A DNA stretch of 64,000 nucleotides from contig DAITSJ010000018.1 in assembly GCA_036843405.1 (NCBI GenBank), positions 1 through 64,000 on the forward strand, in the 5' to 3' direction. Position numbers and translations under genes: made by a program. A model generated the notes under the pieces. That model did no database searches and was not told where the DNA came from. It was given only the letters and a program-made list of their open reading frames with translations. This document shows positions 1-8,438 of the stretch, in pieces (within the stretch, counting starts at the first letter, position 1; each line of letters begins with the position of its first letter). Source of the DNA: DGNJ01 sp002388905 (lineage in GTDB: Bacteria; Pseudomonadota; Gammaproteobacteria; Pseudomonadales; Porticoccaceae).

Positions 1-43
1 AGACTTCCCAGTGCTCACCCAGGCTAAGACTTGTCGTTGCCAT
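1..43 (-). CDS. ParD-family antitoxin, N-terminal fragment cut by window edge
   Basis: Reading leftward from an ATG at 43, the first 14 codons give MATTSLSLGEHWEV. This is the characteristic start of ParD-type ribbon-helix-helix antitoxins, which neutralise ParE-like gyrase toxins and repress their own operon. A good ribosome-binding site, GAGGTG, lies just upstream of the ATG, and an 8-bp inverted repeat lies upstream of that, as expected for autoregulation. The rest of the gene and any ParE partner lie outside the window. Only 14 residues are visible, so the family call rests on a short but distinctive match. Confidence 0.6.
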   Translation of the reverse strand, partial: MATTSLSLGEHWEV

Positions 44-55
44 ATCGCACCTCGA

Positions 56-82
56 ATATTCATAATTAACAAAAATGAATAT
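56..82. promoter_or_regulatory. Inverted-repeat operator upstream of the parD-like gene
   Basis: ATATTCAT at 56-63 and ATGAATAT at 75-82 form a perfect 8-bp inverted repeat with an 11-nt AT-rich spacer, starting 13 bp upstream of the parD-like ATG. ParD proteins bind palindromes in their own promoters, so this is the likely autoregulatory operator. The remaining sequence to 385 is AT-rich and shows no gene I can support. Confidence 0.45.
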
Positions 83-385
83 AGATCAGGGTAAAAAGAA
101 AGGCAATCAGTTTTTAATTCTTACGTCTATATGAGCAAACGAGAGTAATTTCTGAGCATGGTATTTTTCATGGTATTACCGTGTATCAGGATAATAACTC
201 ATTGAATATAAGAGACAAAAAAGGCTTATTGATAATCGAGTGGGAGTGACAGGTACTAGCAGGTAATGTCTGGCACTGACAAGCATCACAGCTAAGGCAT
301 CAAGATCCCGCAGGCAATCAAAAGATTCTATAGAAACGCAGTATCGCAAGGACGCGACGCATGCCTCACAACGCTGCGGCAAGGA

Positions 386-899
386 ATGCCGCTCCCCGAA
401 TCGGGCGTTTGCCGTTACCAGCGCCACTGCCCCGAGCAGACACATCTCTATCGGATCGTCGACGGGTATTACCCGGCATTCAAGCCCCACCTAGCAGAGC
501 AGGGCAGGCCCCGCGGGGTTATGTGCGACGGAAATTCGAATCACTCTGATCCAGCGGATTGGGTCCGCGATAAATCCAAATATCAACTTCCACATGCTGT
601 TTCTGGACGGGGGTGTACGTCGATGATCACCCCGGTTCCGCTGGATCAAGCCGTCGACCGGCCAGGAAGTCACCCAACTGGCGAATACTATTGCCCACCG
701 GGTCGGGGCGATATCAGGAACAGCAGGGCCTACTGCCGAAAATAGCTACCTGAGCGGGGATCCGGTAGACGACGATCCAATGTGCCAATTGTGCGGTCAT
801 TCGGTCAGGTATCCCGTCGCCGTGGGACCGCCGGCCGGGCGCAAGGTGGTCCGCCTGCATCACCTGAAGGAACAGGGTGAATACAAGGACGCGTTTTGA
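386..899 (+). pseudogene. IS91-family transposase remnant (frameshifted, internally deleted)
   Basis: Pieces of an IS91/ISCR-type transposase lie in three frames. Frame 386 reads HLYRIVDGYYPAFKPHLAEQ. A shift near 505 continues as GYVRRKFESL, as in the N-terminal region of these transposases. From 546 a third frame reads LIQRIGSAINPNINFHMLFL, the IS91 HUH-region block that ends in the metal-binding FHML motif. An in-frame TGA at 624 follows. The frame then continues with ENSYLSGDPVDDDPM and VGPPAGRKV up to a TGA at 897-899. The zinc-finger segment between FESL and LIQR is deleted. The element is dead, and it marks this edge of the window as a site of past insertion next to a toxin-antitoxin locus. 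Confidence 0.8.
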
Positions 900-1166
900 T
901 TACCCGAGAACCGGGGTCCGCCGCCAACGAGCTTATTGTGTTAGGAAAATGTGTTCGTGAATCACAAGGATGGTGCCGGCGACACCAGGCAAGGGTGGCG
1001 CTCGGCTGACGGATTGGTATGAGGAAGGTACTGGGCCGGAATCCGAACGACTTTGCTAATAAAGCCGCAGCATCAGGTGAGATTGACTACTGCTGGCCTT
1101 GAATTGACCGGGTGTCTGTGGTCTGGTACGAGTGGTGTTTCGGTGAAAAGTGGGTTTATACTTCCG
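900..1166. other. Non-coding stretch with IS21-end-like sequence
   Basis: No open frame here resembles a gene. The right part (about 1115-1165) contains TGGTCTGG, GTGGTGTTTCGG and GGTGAAAAGTGGGTTTATAC. This resembles the repeated terminal motifs of IS21-type elements, and it ends exactly where homology to the broken tannase gene begins. A related copy lies at 21.57-21.62 kb. Confidence 0.35.
1142..1165 (+). repeat. Copy 1 of a dispersed 24-nt imperfect repeat
   Basis: Starts GGTGAAAAGTGGGTTTATAC and continues TTCC. It matches 20 of 24 positions with 21593-21616. Upstream similarity extends through TGGTC and GTGGT-TTT blocks. Its position at the breakpoint of the tannase remnant suggests a mobile-element end rather than chance. 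Confidence 0.5.
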
Positions 1167-1394
1167 ATTGAATGGGTTGAAGAGGATAAAGCCCCGGCTG
1201 AAATTGTCACTCATCGTGGCGAAAAAGCCGAAATGTTATTCGCCGCCCCCGACACACGAACCGCAACAGGCGTGGTGGTTCCCCCTCAACCGGCAGCGAC
1301 CGTGACTTCCTGCTGTGTTCATTTCCAAAGATCACCAAGTTCAAGGGCAAGGAAGGCAATGAAATGGACGTCGCCAACTGATCCTGCAAAGTAG
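1167..1394 (+). pseudogene. C-terminal remnant of a second tannase-family gene
   Basis: The translation IEWVEEDKAPAEIVTHRGEK followed by AEMLFA...TATGVVVPP aligns with the C-terminus of the intact tannase-like protein just downstream (INWVEKGETPGPVEMHSG ... SGVVIPPP). Near 1290 the frame shifts by one base and the homology resumes as GSDRDFLLCSFPKITKFKG, matching GSRDFLVCPWGQVSVF in the neighbour. The conserved NWSC near the end reads AN-stop-SC, so the Trp codon TGG has become TGA (1379-1381). The shifted frame would end at 1408. Only about 75 residues survive and the catalytic part is absent. This is a decayed tandem paralogue, not a duplicate fragment, because the sequence is clearly diverged. 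Confidence 0.8.
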
Positions 1395-1445
1395 TCCGTA
1401 CGACATAATTAAACGAAACTCGTGCATACGAAGAGGTAGAGAAAA

Positions 1446-3095
1446 ATGTCTAAGAAGATCAAGCATTCAAGCGGAGCGGGGTTTGTCAGAACCTTGACTT
1501 TTGGTGCCGCTATCTGCGGCATGGGTGCAGTGGCAAACGCGGGCGACTGTAGTATTGATGCGATTCAGGCCATGGTCGGGTCCGATACAACCATCACCTC
1601 GGCTGCGCCGACGGCCGAGCCGGCACCGCACTGTCGTATTGACGGCTATGTAACCACTACCGATCCCGGACCGAACAAGAACAATTTCCGGTTGCAGCTT
1701 CCAGATGAGTGGAACAATCGCTTTTATTTCATAGGCATGGGCGGTTCCGCAGGCTACGTACCGACTGACTCCCAAATTCCTTCGGGTAACCCAGTTGCGG
1801 CGGGGTTTGCAGTCGCGGGAACCGATACGGGACATCAGGCACATCTGCTTGATTGGAGTTTTTTGGACGATCCGGCTCAACGCGTCGATCACATTCATCG
1901 CGGCGCCCATGTGGTTACAGTTGCAACACAAAAAATCACCAAGGCTTATTATGACGCCGACAAGCTCTATCGCTATCACTCAGGATGCTCCGGTGGTGGC
2001 CGCATGGGCATGGAAGCCATTAAGAAGCATCCTGAGGATTATGACGGTGTGCTGCTTGGATGGCCTGGTGGCCGCTGGCCGGAAGGTAAACCGCCGACAC
2101 CTTATACCGGTCAAGCCTTCACAATCATGGTCCGTGAAATGACACGCGAACCTGGTTCTTGGCTTTCGCCTGCGAAGCTAAAACTTGCTGAAGAAAAGGT
2201 TACTGAAGCCTGCGACATGACCGATGGGGCCAATGACGGTGTCATCTGGGATCACACAAAGTGTGAATTTGACTTCAGCACATTGCAGTGTGAGGCTGGC
2301 GACGGTCCGGAATGTCTTACACAGCCTGAAATTACGAGCATCAACAACCTGCTCCACAATACGTCTATGCCTATTTCAAATATGACTCAGTGGTCAGGTT
2401 TTCTTGGCCGCGTTGCACCACCTTGGTCCCCTGAACCTTCGGTTGAAAATATGCCAAAAGCATCCGGCGCTCATGTAATTCTCACCACCTGGGCCAGAAC
2501 ATTCCTCAACCAGCCAGATCGTGATGTCATTAAAGATCCTCTGACAACAGAAGAACTGGAAAGAATGAACGAGATCCGGGCAGAAATGGATTTTGGTGAC
2601 CCTGAACCGGCTGACCTTAGCGGTTTGAAAAAAGCCGGGGGTAAGGCGATCTTCTTTGCCGGCGTTAGCGACCCTTGCTGCTCTAACATCGCGAATAAAA
2701 ATTGGCTCAATGACGTCGCGGACAATATGGGCGGGAAAGACAAACTCGCCCAGTTTGTAACATTTTACGACGTTCCTGGTTGGGGTCACTGTGGTGGAGG
2801 TACGGGGCCCGGTGACGGCGCAGACCGGCTTTTGCAGGAACTTATTAATTGGGTTGAAAAAGGCGAAACGCCTGGACCAGTTGAAATGCATAGCGGCGCT
2901 GACCGAACCAAGCCGATATTCAACACCGACAACGAATTGGCCACAGAATCAGGCGTTGTAATTCCGCCTCCGGAGGGTGGCTCCCGTGATTTCTTGGTCT
3001 GCCCATGGGGCCAGGTTTCTGTGTTTGACCAGTCGAAAGCCAATGTTCCGGGTGCGGTTAATGAGGCTGAAAACTGGTCCTGCCAGAAGAAGTAG
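1446..3095 (+). CDS. Secreted tannase / feruloyl esterase family hydrolase
   Basis: A 549-residue alpha/beta hydrolase of the tannase/feruloyl-esterase family, which also contains MHETase. The N-terminus is a signal peptide ending ...AVANA, so the enzyme is exported. The family's CS-D-HC catalytic arrangement is present: Cys181-Ser182 in GCSGGGRMG (nucleophile), Asp409 in GVSDPCCS, and His448-Cys449 in GWGHCGGG. The two Cys residues normally form a disulfide next to the triad. Expected activity is hydrolysis of an aromatic-acid ester. The exact substrate (gallate, ferulate or another) cannot be read from sequence. The start has GAGGTAGAG upstream. The gene stands alone, preceded by the broken C-terminal end of a paralogue. 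Confidence 0.85.
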   Translation: MSKKIKHSSGAGFVRTLTFGAAICGMGAVANAGDCSIDAIQAMVGSDTTITSAAPTAEPAPHCRIDGYVTTTDPGPNKNNFRLQLPDEWNNRFYFIGMGGSAGYVPTDSQIPSGNPVAAGFAVAGTDTGHQAHLLDWSFLDDPAQRVDHIHRGAHVVTVATQKITKAYYDADKLYRYHSGCSGGGRMGMEAIKKHPEDYDGVLLGWPGGRWPEGKPPTPYTGQAFTIMVREMTREPGSWLSPAKLKLAEEKVTEACDMTDGANDGVIWDHTKCEFDFSTLQCEAGDGPECLTQPEITSINNLLHNTSMPISNMTQWSGFLGRVAPPWSPEPSVENMPKASGAHVILTTWARTFLNQPDRDVIKDPLTTEELERMNEIRAEMDFGDPEPADLSGLKKAGGKAIFFAGVSDPCCSNIANKNWLNDVADNMGGKDKLAQFVTFYDVPGWGHCGGGTGPGDGADRLLQELINWVEKGETPGPVEMHSGADRTKPIFNTDNELATESGVVIPPPEGGSRDFLVCPWGQVSVFDQSKANVPGAVNEAENWSCQKK

Positions 3096-3510
3096 TCGGC
3101 CCCGTTACCAGCTCAAGCCGCCGGCAACTATTGAGTGGGAATAGGGTGATATATGTCGACAGAGCGGCGATCGAACGCTACCAATGACTTGGATGCGACT
3201 GGTCAGTTTGCGCTTTTTTAAGGTTGCGTTCTGATAGTATCTGAAGTCGTCTTGCTCAACCCAAGGAAAGACCCGGACCTAATACGACCATCCGGGTCTG
3301 ATCGTTCAATCTTCCTCCTTCGCATCCAGGCCAGGCGTTTGCTCAGGGCTCCTTCCCGCACGTTTTTGTTTCTATAAGAGATCAGATGTGAACCATTATC
3401 GCTCGCTTCTCAGTATATCGCTCGACTGGGATGTGGCGGTGGGTAATGGAAGCGTGATCTGAAGAGTCATGTGCTGTGCCTGCCGTAAAAAATCCGCTAA
3501 TATAAGCAAT
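3096..3510. other. Intergenic region between tannase-like gene and copper module
   Basis: No gene is supported. It holds one clear hairpin (3270-3298) and the presumed promoter of the downstream copper genes. I could not identify a CueR- or CopR-type operator with confidence. Confidence 0.5.
3270..3298. terminator. Possible hairpin terminator without a clear T-tract
   Basis: GACCCGGA at 3270-3277 and TCCGGGTC at 3291-3298 form a perfect 8-bp stem with a 13-nt loop, 175 bp downstream of the tannase-like stop codon. No run of T follows, so an intrinsic terminator is only a guess. Confidence 0.3.
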
Positions 3511-3909
3511 ATGAATCGCGAATTGATGACTGGTATGGTGTCGTCCCAGCGCCTAGTTTTTCTGTTGCTGCTCTGGTTCTGTGCCCAGCAAGTATGGGCG
3601 GCGGTTCCCATAGGGGCGCACGAGGTCTCCGGGGCTGATACCGATCACTCGGACATGGTGGCCACTCACCAGGGCGAGGGCATTCCCGCTGTCCCGTCAT
3701 TCCACGATCATTCCGCGGAGGGAGGCGTGGAGGAATCCTGCTGTCCCACCAGTTGCCAGTGCGCGATCAGCCACTGCCTGTCCGCCATCGCCCTCCAGCA
3801 ACTGCGTGTTCCCGTGTTATCGCCCTCACCGGATGAACGGGGCCTATACGCCTTTTCCATTCCTTCCGCACCTGTTTTTCCTCTGCTGCGACCTCCCATT
3901 GCGATCTGA
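3511..3909 (+). CDS. Small exported Cys/His-rich protein heading the copper module
   Basis: A protein of about 132 residues when started at the Met at 3511. The N-terminus is a signal sequence (RLVFLLLLWFCAQQVWA). The mature part is rich in possible metal ligands: THQGEGIPAVPSFHDHSAEG, then CCPTSCQC and SHC. It ends FPLLRPPIAI. The gene lies 74 bp upstream of the copA start and reads in the same direction. A protein at 15.6-15.9 kb heads the czc operon, has the same layout and ends LFRPPIA. I infer a periplasmic metal-binding or metal-sensing accessory protein, in the manner of CopL/DUF2946-type proteins. The function is not established from sequence. Met codons at 3529 and 3538 are alternative starts. 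Confidence 0.65.
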   Translation: MNRELMTGMVSSQRLVFLLLLWFCAQQVWAAVPIGAHEVSGADTDHSDMVATHQGEGIPAVPSFHDHSAEGGVEESCCPTSCQCAISHCLSAIALQQLRVPVLSPSPDERGLYAFSIPSAPVFPLLRPPIAI

Positions 3910-3983
3910 TTAGAAGCTTTTCAATGGATGTTGTCCCGCACCGGGATTGCATCCAAATTCAGACTTGCCATGAGGAAACAGCA

Positions 3984-5777
3984 ATGCCACAGAATTTATT
4001 GCGCAGCCGCCGGGCGTTTCTCGGCCGGCTTGCGGCCCTGGGCGGCGCGGGGGCGCTCGCTTCCCTGCTGCCCCTGCCCGCACTGGGAGCACTGACCCGT
4101 CCGGCCCAGCGAACGCCCGCCGATACGGTGATGGATCTGGCCATTCGCCGCCAGACCCTAGACATAGCCGGCGCCAAAGCCAGTGGGCTCACCATCAACG
4201 GCTCCATTCCCGGCCCGGTGGTGGAGTTGTACGAGGGGCAGGAAGCGGCATTGCGAGTGACCAACCATCTGCAAGAAGATACCTCCATCCACTGGCACGG
4301 CATCCTCCTTCCTTTTGAGATGGATGGGGTGCCCGGGGTGGGCTTCCCCGGCATCAGGCCCGGCGAAACCTTCGAGGCCCGGTTTCCGGTGCGTCAGTAC
4401 GGCACCTACTGGTACCACAGTCACTCCGGTCTGCAGGAGCAGATCGGCGTCTATGGACCGCTGATTGTTCATCCCGCCGAGCCCGATCCCTTCAGCTACC
4501 AGCGGGATTACGTGGTGATGCTCTCGGACTGGACCTTCGATGACCCCCATCACATCCTTGCCAACCTCAAGAAGATGAGCGACTACTACAATTTCCACCA
4601 GCAAACGGTAATGGATCTTGTCGAGGAGGGAGCGCGGGGCGATTTCGGTCAGGCTTTGCGGGATCGGCTGGCCTGGGACCGGATGCGGATGATGCCTTCC
4701 GACATCGCCGATGTTACCGGCCATACCTACACCTACCTGATGAACGGCCTGTCGGCGGCGGGCAACTGGACCGGGCTTTTCAACCCGGGCGAAACCGTGC
4801 GCCTGCGTTTTATCAATGGTTCGGCCATGAGTTATTTCAATATACGCGTTCCCGGCCTTGCCATGACCGTGGTCCAGGCCGATGGCCAGAACGTGCAGCC
4901 GGTGGAGATCGACGAGTTCCAGGTCGGCGTCGCGGAGACCCTCGATGTACTGGTCCGCCCCGATGAGGAGAAGCCCTACACGGTGATGGCAGAATCCATG
5001 GACCGCAGCGGTTATGTTCGCGGCACCCTGGCGCCCCGCGCGGGCATGGAGGCGCCGGTGCCAGCCCTGCGGGAGCCACCCCGGCGTACCATGGTGGATA
5101 TGGGCATGGCCCATGGAGAAGCGACTAAAAAAGCAGAAATGGAAGATAAATCCACAGGCGGTCATACAGATCATGGCATGGCCCACGGAGGTCACCGCCA
5201 GCCTATGGAACAGGGCGAGAGTGGGGGTAGGGCCATGGCTTCGGTCGGTCCGATCATTGCCCGGCACGGACCGGAGCGGCACGGCCCCGGCAATATCACG
5301 GTTGCCCAGGTCCAGCGGGACCGGCTGGCGGAACCGGGCACCGGCCTGGAAAACCTTCCCCACCGGGTGCTGTCCTACGCCCAGCTGCGCAACGTCAAAC
5401 CCATGGCGGACAAGCGGAAGCCGTCGCAAACCATCGAGCTTCACCTGACCGGCAACATGGAGCGCTACATGTGGTCCTTCGATGGTGTGCGCTTTCACGA
5501 GGTCAGGGACACCATCCACTTTCCCTATGGCGAGCGCATCCGCCTGATCCTGGTTAACGACACCATGATGGAACATCCTATCCACCTTCACGGCATGTTC
5601 ATGGAGCTGGAAAACGGCCAGGGCGATCACCTGCCGTTCAAGCACACCGTCAGCGTCAAGCCCGCCGAGCGGCTCTCCCTGCTGATCACCGCGGACGAGC
5701 CCGGGCGCTGGGCCTTTCACTGCCATTTCCTTTATCACATGGATATGGGCATGTTCCGCGTTGTGGAGGTGAAATAA
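3984..5777 (+). CDS. copA: CopA/PcoA-type periplasmic multicopper oxidase
   Basis: A 597-residue multicopper oxidase of the copper-resistance CopA class, which oxidises Cu(I) and sequesters copper in the periplasm. A Tat signal (RSRRAFLGRL) follows the chosen ATG at 3984, which has GAGGAAA upstream. A longer frame from 3924 would bury the Tat motif. All copper-site motifs are present: HWHG (His103, His105), HSH (His145, His147), HPIHLHG (His531, His534, His536) and HCHFLYHMDMGM (His579, Cys580, His581, His585, axial Met590). Between residues of about 360 and 430 lies a Met/His-rich insert (MDMGMAHGE, HTDHGMAHGGHRQ) typical of CopA. It overlaps the copB start by one base (TAATG), so the two are probably translationally coupled. 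Confidence 0.93.
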   Translation: MPQNLLRSRRAFLGRLAALGGAGALASLLPLPALGALTRPAQRTPADTVMDLAIRRQTLDIAGAKASGLTINGSIPGPVVELYEGQEAALRVTNHLQEDTSIHWHGILLPFEMDGVPGVGFPGIRPGETFEARFPVRQYGTYWYHSHSGLQEQIGVYGPLIVHPAEPDPFSYQRDYVVMLSDWTFDDPHHILANLKKMSDYYNFHQQTVMDLVEEGARGDFGQALRDRLAWDRMRMMPSDIADVTGHTYTYLMNGLSAAGNWTGLFNPGETVRLRFINGSAMSYFNIRVPGLAMTVVQADGQNVQPVEIDEFQVGVAETLDVLVRPDEEKPYTVMAESMDRSGYVRGTLAPRAGMEAPVPALREPPRRTMVDMGMAHGEATKKAEMEDKSTGGHTDHGMAHGGHRQPMEQGESGGRAMASVGPIIARHGPERHGPGNITVAQVQRDRLAEPGTGLENLPHRVLSYAQLRNVKPMADKRKPSQTIELHLTGNMERYMWSFDGVRFHEVRDTIHFPYGERIRLILVNDTMMEHPIHLHGMFMELENGQGDHLPFKHTVSVKPAERLSLLITADEPGRWAFHCHFLYHMDMGMFRVVEVK

Positions 5778-6547
5778 TGATGAACCGGATGAAACTGACT
5801 TTCACGGGAGTGCTGGCGTCTGTTTTGGCTTCACTGTCTTCAGGCGGATGGGCCGGGGAGGAAACCATCAACCCGGCGACCGGTTCACCCCGCGCCTGGG
5901 GCGAGCCGGTAATGGAGGACCGCTTCGGGCAACTGCTGGTCGACCGCCTGGAGGCGGGTTTTGCCGAAGAACAGGATACGCAGGTGTGGGATGCCCAGGC
6001 CTGGTACGGTGGGGCCTACCACAAACTCTGGCTCAAGAGCGAGGGGGAGGGCGAGCAGGGCGAAGCCCTGGAATCCGCCGAACTCCAGGCGCTGTACAGC
6101 CGAACCCTGACGGCGTTCTGGGACTTTCAAGTCGGCGCCCGCCACGATTTCCGCCCCGACCCGGAGCGCAGCTTTCTGGTTCTGGGCCTGCAGGGACTGG
6201 CACCCTACAAATTCGAGGTGGACACCGCGATGTTCGTGAGTGACGAGGGCGACGCCAGTCTGCGGATGGAGGCGGAGTACGATTTGCGGATCACCCAGCG
6301 GTTGGTCCTTCAGCCGCGCTTGGAGCTGAATGCGGCGTTTTCAGACGTTCCCGAGTACGGCCTGGGCGCCGGCATTAACGAGACCGAACTGGGCATCAGG
6401 TTGCGCTACGAGATTCGTCGGGAGTTCGCACCCTACCTGGGCGTGCAGTGGAAAAAACTCTACGGCGAGACCGGGGACCTGGCCCGGGAAGAGGGCGAGC
6501 CCACATCGGTGACGTCGCTGGTGGCGGGCGTCCGCTTCTGGTTCTGA
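5777..6547 (+). CDS. copB: CopB/PcoB-type outer-membrane copper resistance protein
   Basis: A 256-residue protein with a signal peptide (ending near GGWAG) and amphipathic beta-strands throughout, ending in the aromatic GVRFWF typical of outer-membrane barrels. The block MEDRFGQLLVDRLE, WDAQAWYGGAYHKLWLKSEG, then SRTLTAFWDFQVGARHDF is characteristic of CopB/PcoB. The Met-rich N-terminal stretch found in some CopB proteins is missing here, so this is a short form. It follows copA with a one-base overlap. Together they form the minimal cop pair without copC or copD in the window. Confidence 0.9.
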   Translation: MMNRMKLTFTGVLASVLASLSSGGWAGEETINPATGSPRAWGEPVMEDRFGQLLVDRLEAGFAEEQDTQVWDAQAWYGGAYHKLWLKSEGEGEQGEALESAELQALYSRTLTAFWDFQVGARHDFRPDPERSFLVLGLQGLAPYKFEVDTAMFVSDEGDASLRMEAEYDLRITQRLVLQPRLELNAAFSDVPEYGLGAGINETELGIRLRYEIRREFAPYLGVQWKKLYGETGDLAREEGEPTSVTSLVAGVRFWF

Positions 6548-6647
6548 GCAGGCTGTCGGGGCCATGGAAGGCTCCATCGGCACTGTTCCAAGTGTTCTAT
6601 TGTACTGGGGTAAACAGGCCCTGAGACACCAATGACCCGGAGGAGTT

Positions 6648-8000
6648 ATGGCTGGAAAAGACGATAGAACAACCCATTACAGAGAGGGCAGCCTGACTCT
6701 GTGGGGGACAGTTATGCTCGGCACCGGCGTTATGATCGGTGCGGGTATCTTTGCCCTCACCGGGCAGATGGCGCAGATGACCGGTGCGTTATTTCCCCTG
6801 GCGTTTCTGGCCGCCGCGGTCATCGTCGCCTTCAGCGCTTATTCCTATATCAAGATTTCCAACGCCTATCCGTCGGCGGGCGGGATTGGCATGTACCTGC
6901 ACAAGGCCTATGGCGACCGCCTGCCGACGGCGTTCAATGCCTTGCTCATGTACTTCTCCATGGTGATTGCCCAGAGCTTTCTGGCGAGAACGTTCGGCGC
7001 CTATACGGTACAGTTGTTCAATGGTGACGATGGCGGGCGGTGGGTGCCGATACTCGGGGTCGCTCTGCTGTTAACTGCCTTCGTGATCAACTTGATGGGT
7101 AACCGCCTGATTGAAGGTGTCGCCTCGTTTCTAGGGGTTCTGAAAATTGGTGGTATCCTGATCTTTGGCCTGGTGGGGGTCTGGATAGCGGACAGTATCG
7201 CTGTCGATTTTACGGCGGCTGGGGACAGCGGCGCGGTGAGTAATTTCCTTGGCGCCACGGCGCTGGGTATCCTCGCTTTCAAGGGTTTTACCACCATTAC
7301 CAATAGCGGTTCGGAGGTAAAAGACCCGAAACGTAATGTTGGCCGGGCTATTATCATTTCCATTGCGTTCTGCGTGGTGATCTACACCCTCGTTGGCTTT
7401 GCCGTTGCCAGTAATCTTTCCCTGGCGCAAATTATCGAGACCCGAAATTACTCCCTGGCCGCTGCCGCACGCCCGGCGTTGGGGGAATACGGCGTCTGGT
7501 TCACGGTCGCCATCGCTATGCTGGCGACGGCGGGGGGTATTCTCGCCAGTATCTTTGCCGTGTCGCGGATGCTGGCCATGCTGACGGAAATGAAGTTGGT
7601 GCCCCACAGTCATTTTGGCATGCCCGGGAGCATCCAGAAGCACACCCTCGTGTACACCGTGGTGCTTGGTCTGATCCTGACTGCTTTTTTTGACCTGTCG
7701 CGGATCGCGGCCCTGGGCATTGTTTTTTATCTGATCATGGACATTGCCATTCACTGGGGCGTTCTGCGCTATCTTCGTGCTGATATCCAGGCCAGGGCAT
7801 GGGTGCCGGCCATAGCCATTTTGCTCGATCTGCTCGCCCTCGGAGGCTTTGTCTGGGTCAAGCTGAATTCGGACCCCTTTGTAATTGGCGTTGCCGTTGT
7901 CGCCATGATTGTTATTGCGATTGGCGAGCAGATCTTCCTGAAAAGCTCGGCGCGGGCCAGACAAGCGGGTGGGGAGAAATCACATGAACATCACCACTAA
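6648..8000 (+). CDS. APC-family amino-acid/cation permease
   Basis: A 450-residue integral membrane protein with about 12 hydrophobic segments. TM1 carries GTGVMIGAGIFALTG, the unwound substrate-binding helix motif of the amino acid-polyamine-organocation family. YPSAGGIGMYLHKAYGD between TM2 and TM3 is also typical of the family. The ATG follows a strong ribosome-binding site (GGAGGAG). The C-terminus ends in HEHHH, a possible metal-binding tail. It lies 100 bp after copB on the same strand, but nothing in the sequence ties it to copper. The substrate is unknown. Confidence 0.8.
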   Translation: MAGKDDRTTHYREGSLTLWGTVMLGTGVMIGAGIFALTGQMAQMTGALFPLAFLAAAVIVAFSAYSYIKISNAYPSAGGIGMYLHKAYGDRLPTAFNALLMYFSMVIAQSFLARTFGAYTVQLFNGDDGGRWVPILGVALLLTAFVINLMGNRLIEGVASFLGVLKIGGILIFGLVGVWIADSIAVDFTAAGDSGAVSNFLGATALGILAFKGFTTITNSGSEVKDPKRNVGRAIIISIAFCVVIYTLVGFAVASNLSLAQIIETRNYSLAAAARPALGEYGVWFTVAIAMLATAGGILASIFAVSRMLAMLTEMKLVPHSHFGMPGSIQKHTLVYTVVLGLILTAFFDLSRIAALGIVFYLIMDIAIHWGVLRYLRADIQARAWVPAIAILLDLLALGGFVWVKLNSDPFVIGVAVVAMIVIAIGEQIFLKSSARARQAGGEKSHEHHH

Positions 8001-8032
8001 AATCATTTATTGAAACAGAGGGTCATACGCTA

Positions 8033-8257
8033 ATGGAAAATCATATGTTGGGTAACACAATGTGGGCCGGCCATTGGCTGTGGATGCTGGTTGTCGCTGT
8101 TGTCGTCGTAATACCGGTCTGGCGTATCTGCCGGCGCACAGGCTATCCGGGCTGGCTGGGAATCCTGATACTGATTCCCGTCGCCAATCTGCTTTTCCTT
8201 TATTTCCTGGCGTTTGCGGATTGGCCGGCAGATAAAGCACGGAACGCTAATGGCTGA
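8033..8257 (+). CDS. Small two-helix membrane protein
   Basis: 74 residues with two hydrophobic segments (WLWMLVVAVVVVIPVW and GILILIPVANLLFLYFLAFA) joined by a short positive loop, RICRRTGYPGW. Its closeness to the permease (32 bp) and a GAGGG upstream suggest it is the last gene of the same transcript. An internal Met at 8045 is an alternative start. I do not recognise a characterised family. Confidence 0.6.
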   Translation: MENHMLGNTMWAGHWLWMLVVAVVVVIPVWRICRRTGYPGWLGILILIPVANLLFLYFLAFADWPADKARNANG

Positions 8258-8438
8258 GAACCGGTATGTCCATGTCGCCAATGGCCGACAGGACCATTTT
8301 TTAGGCTATGGAGTTACGACCGAGTAGGGAAGTTCGAACTGCTGTATTTGCCGATAGCAAAACTCCGGTGACCTGTATACGGCACCTTCCCCTTTGATAT
8401 GCTGCCGGAAGTCTCATCGTGCCGACGGGAGGACAATC

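Noticed and set aside
4158..5738. A 526-codon minus-strand frame inside copA
   Set aside because: It is antisense to a gene with complete copper-site motifs and is His/Gly-rich in the way expected of a reverse reading of GC-rich sequence.
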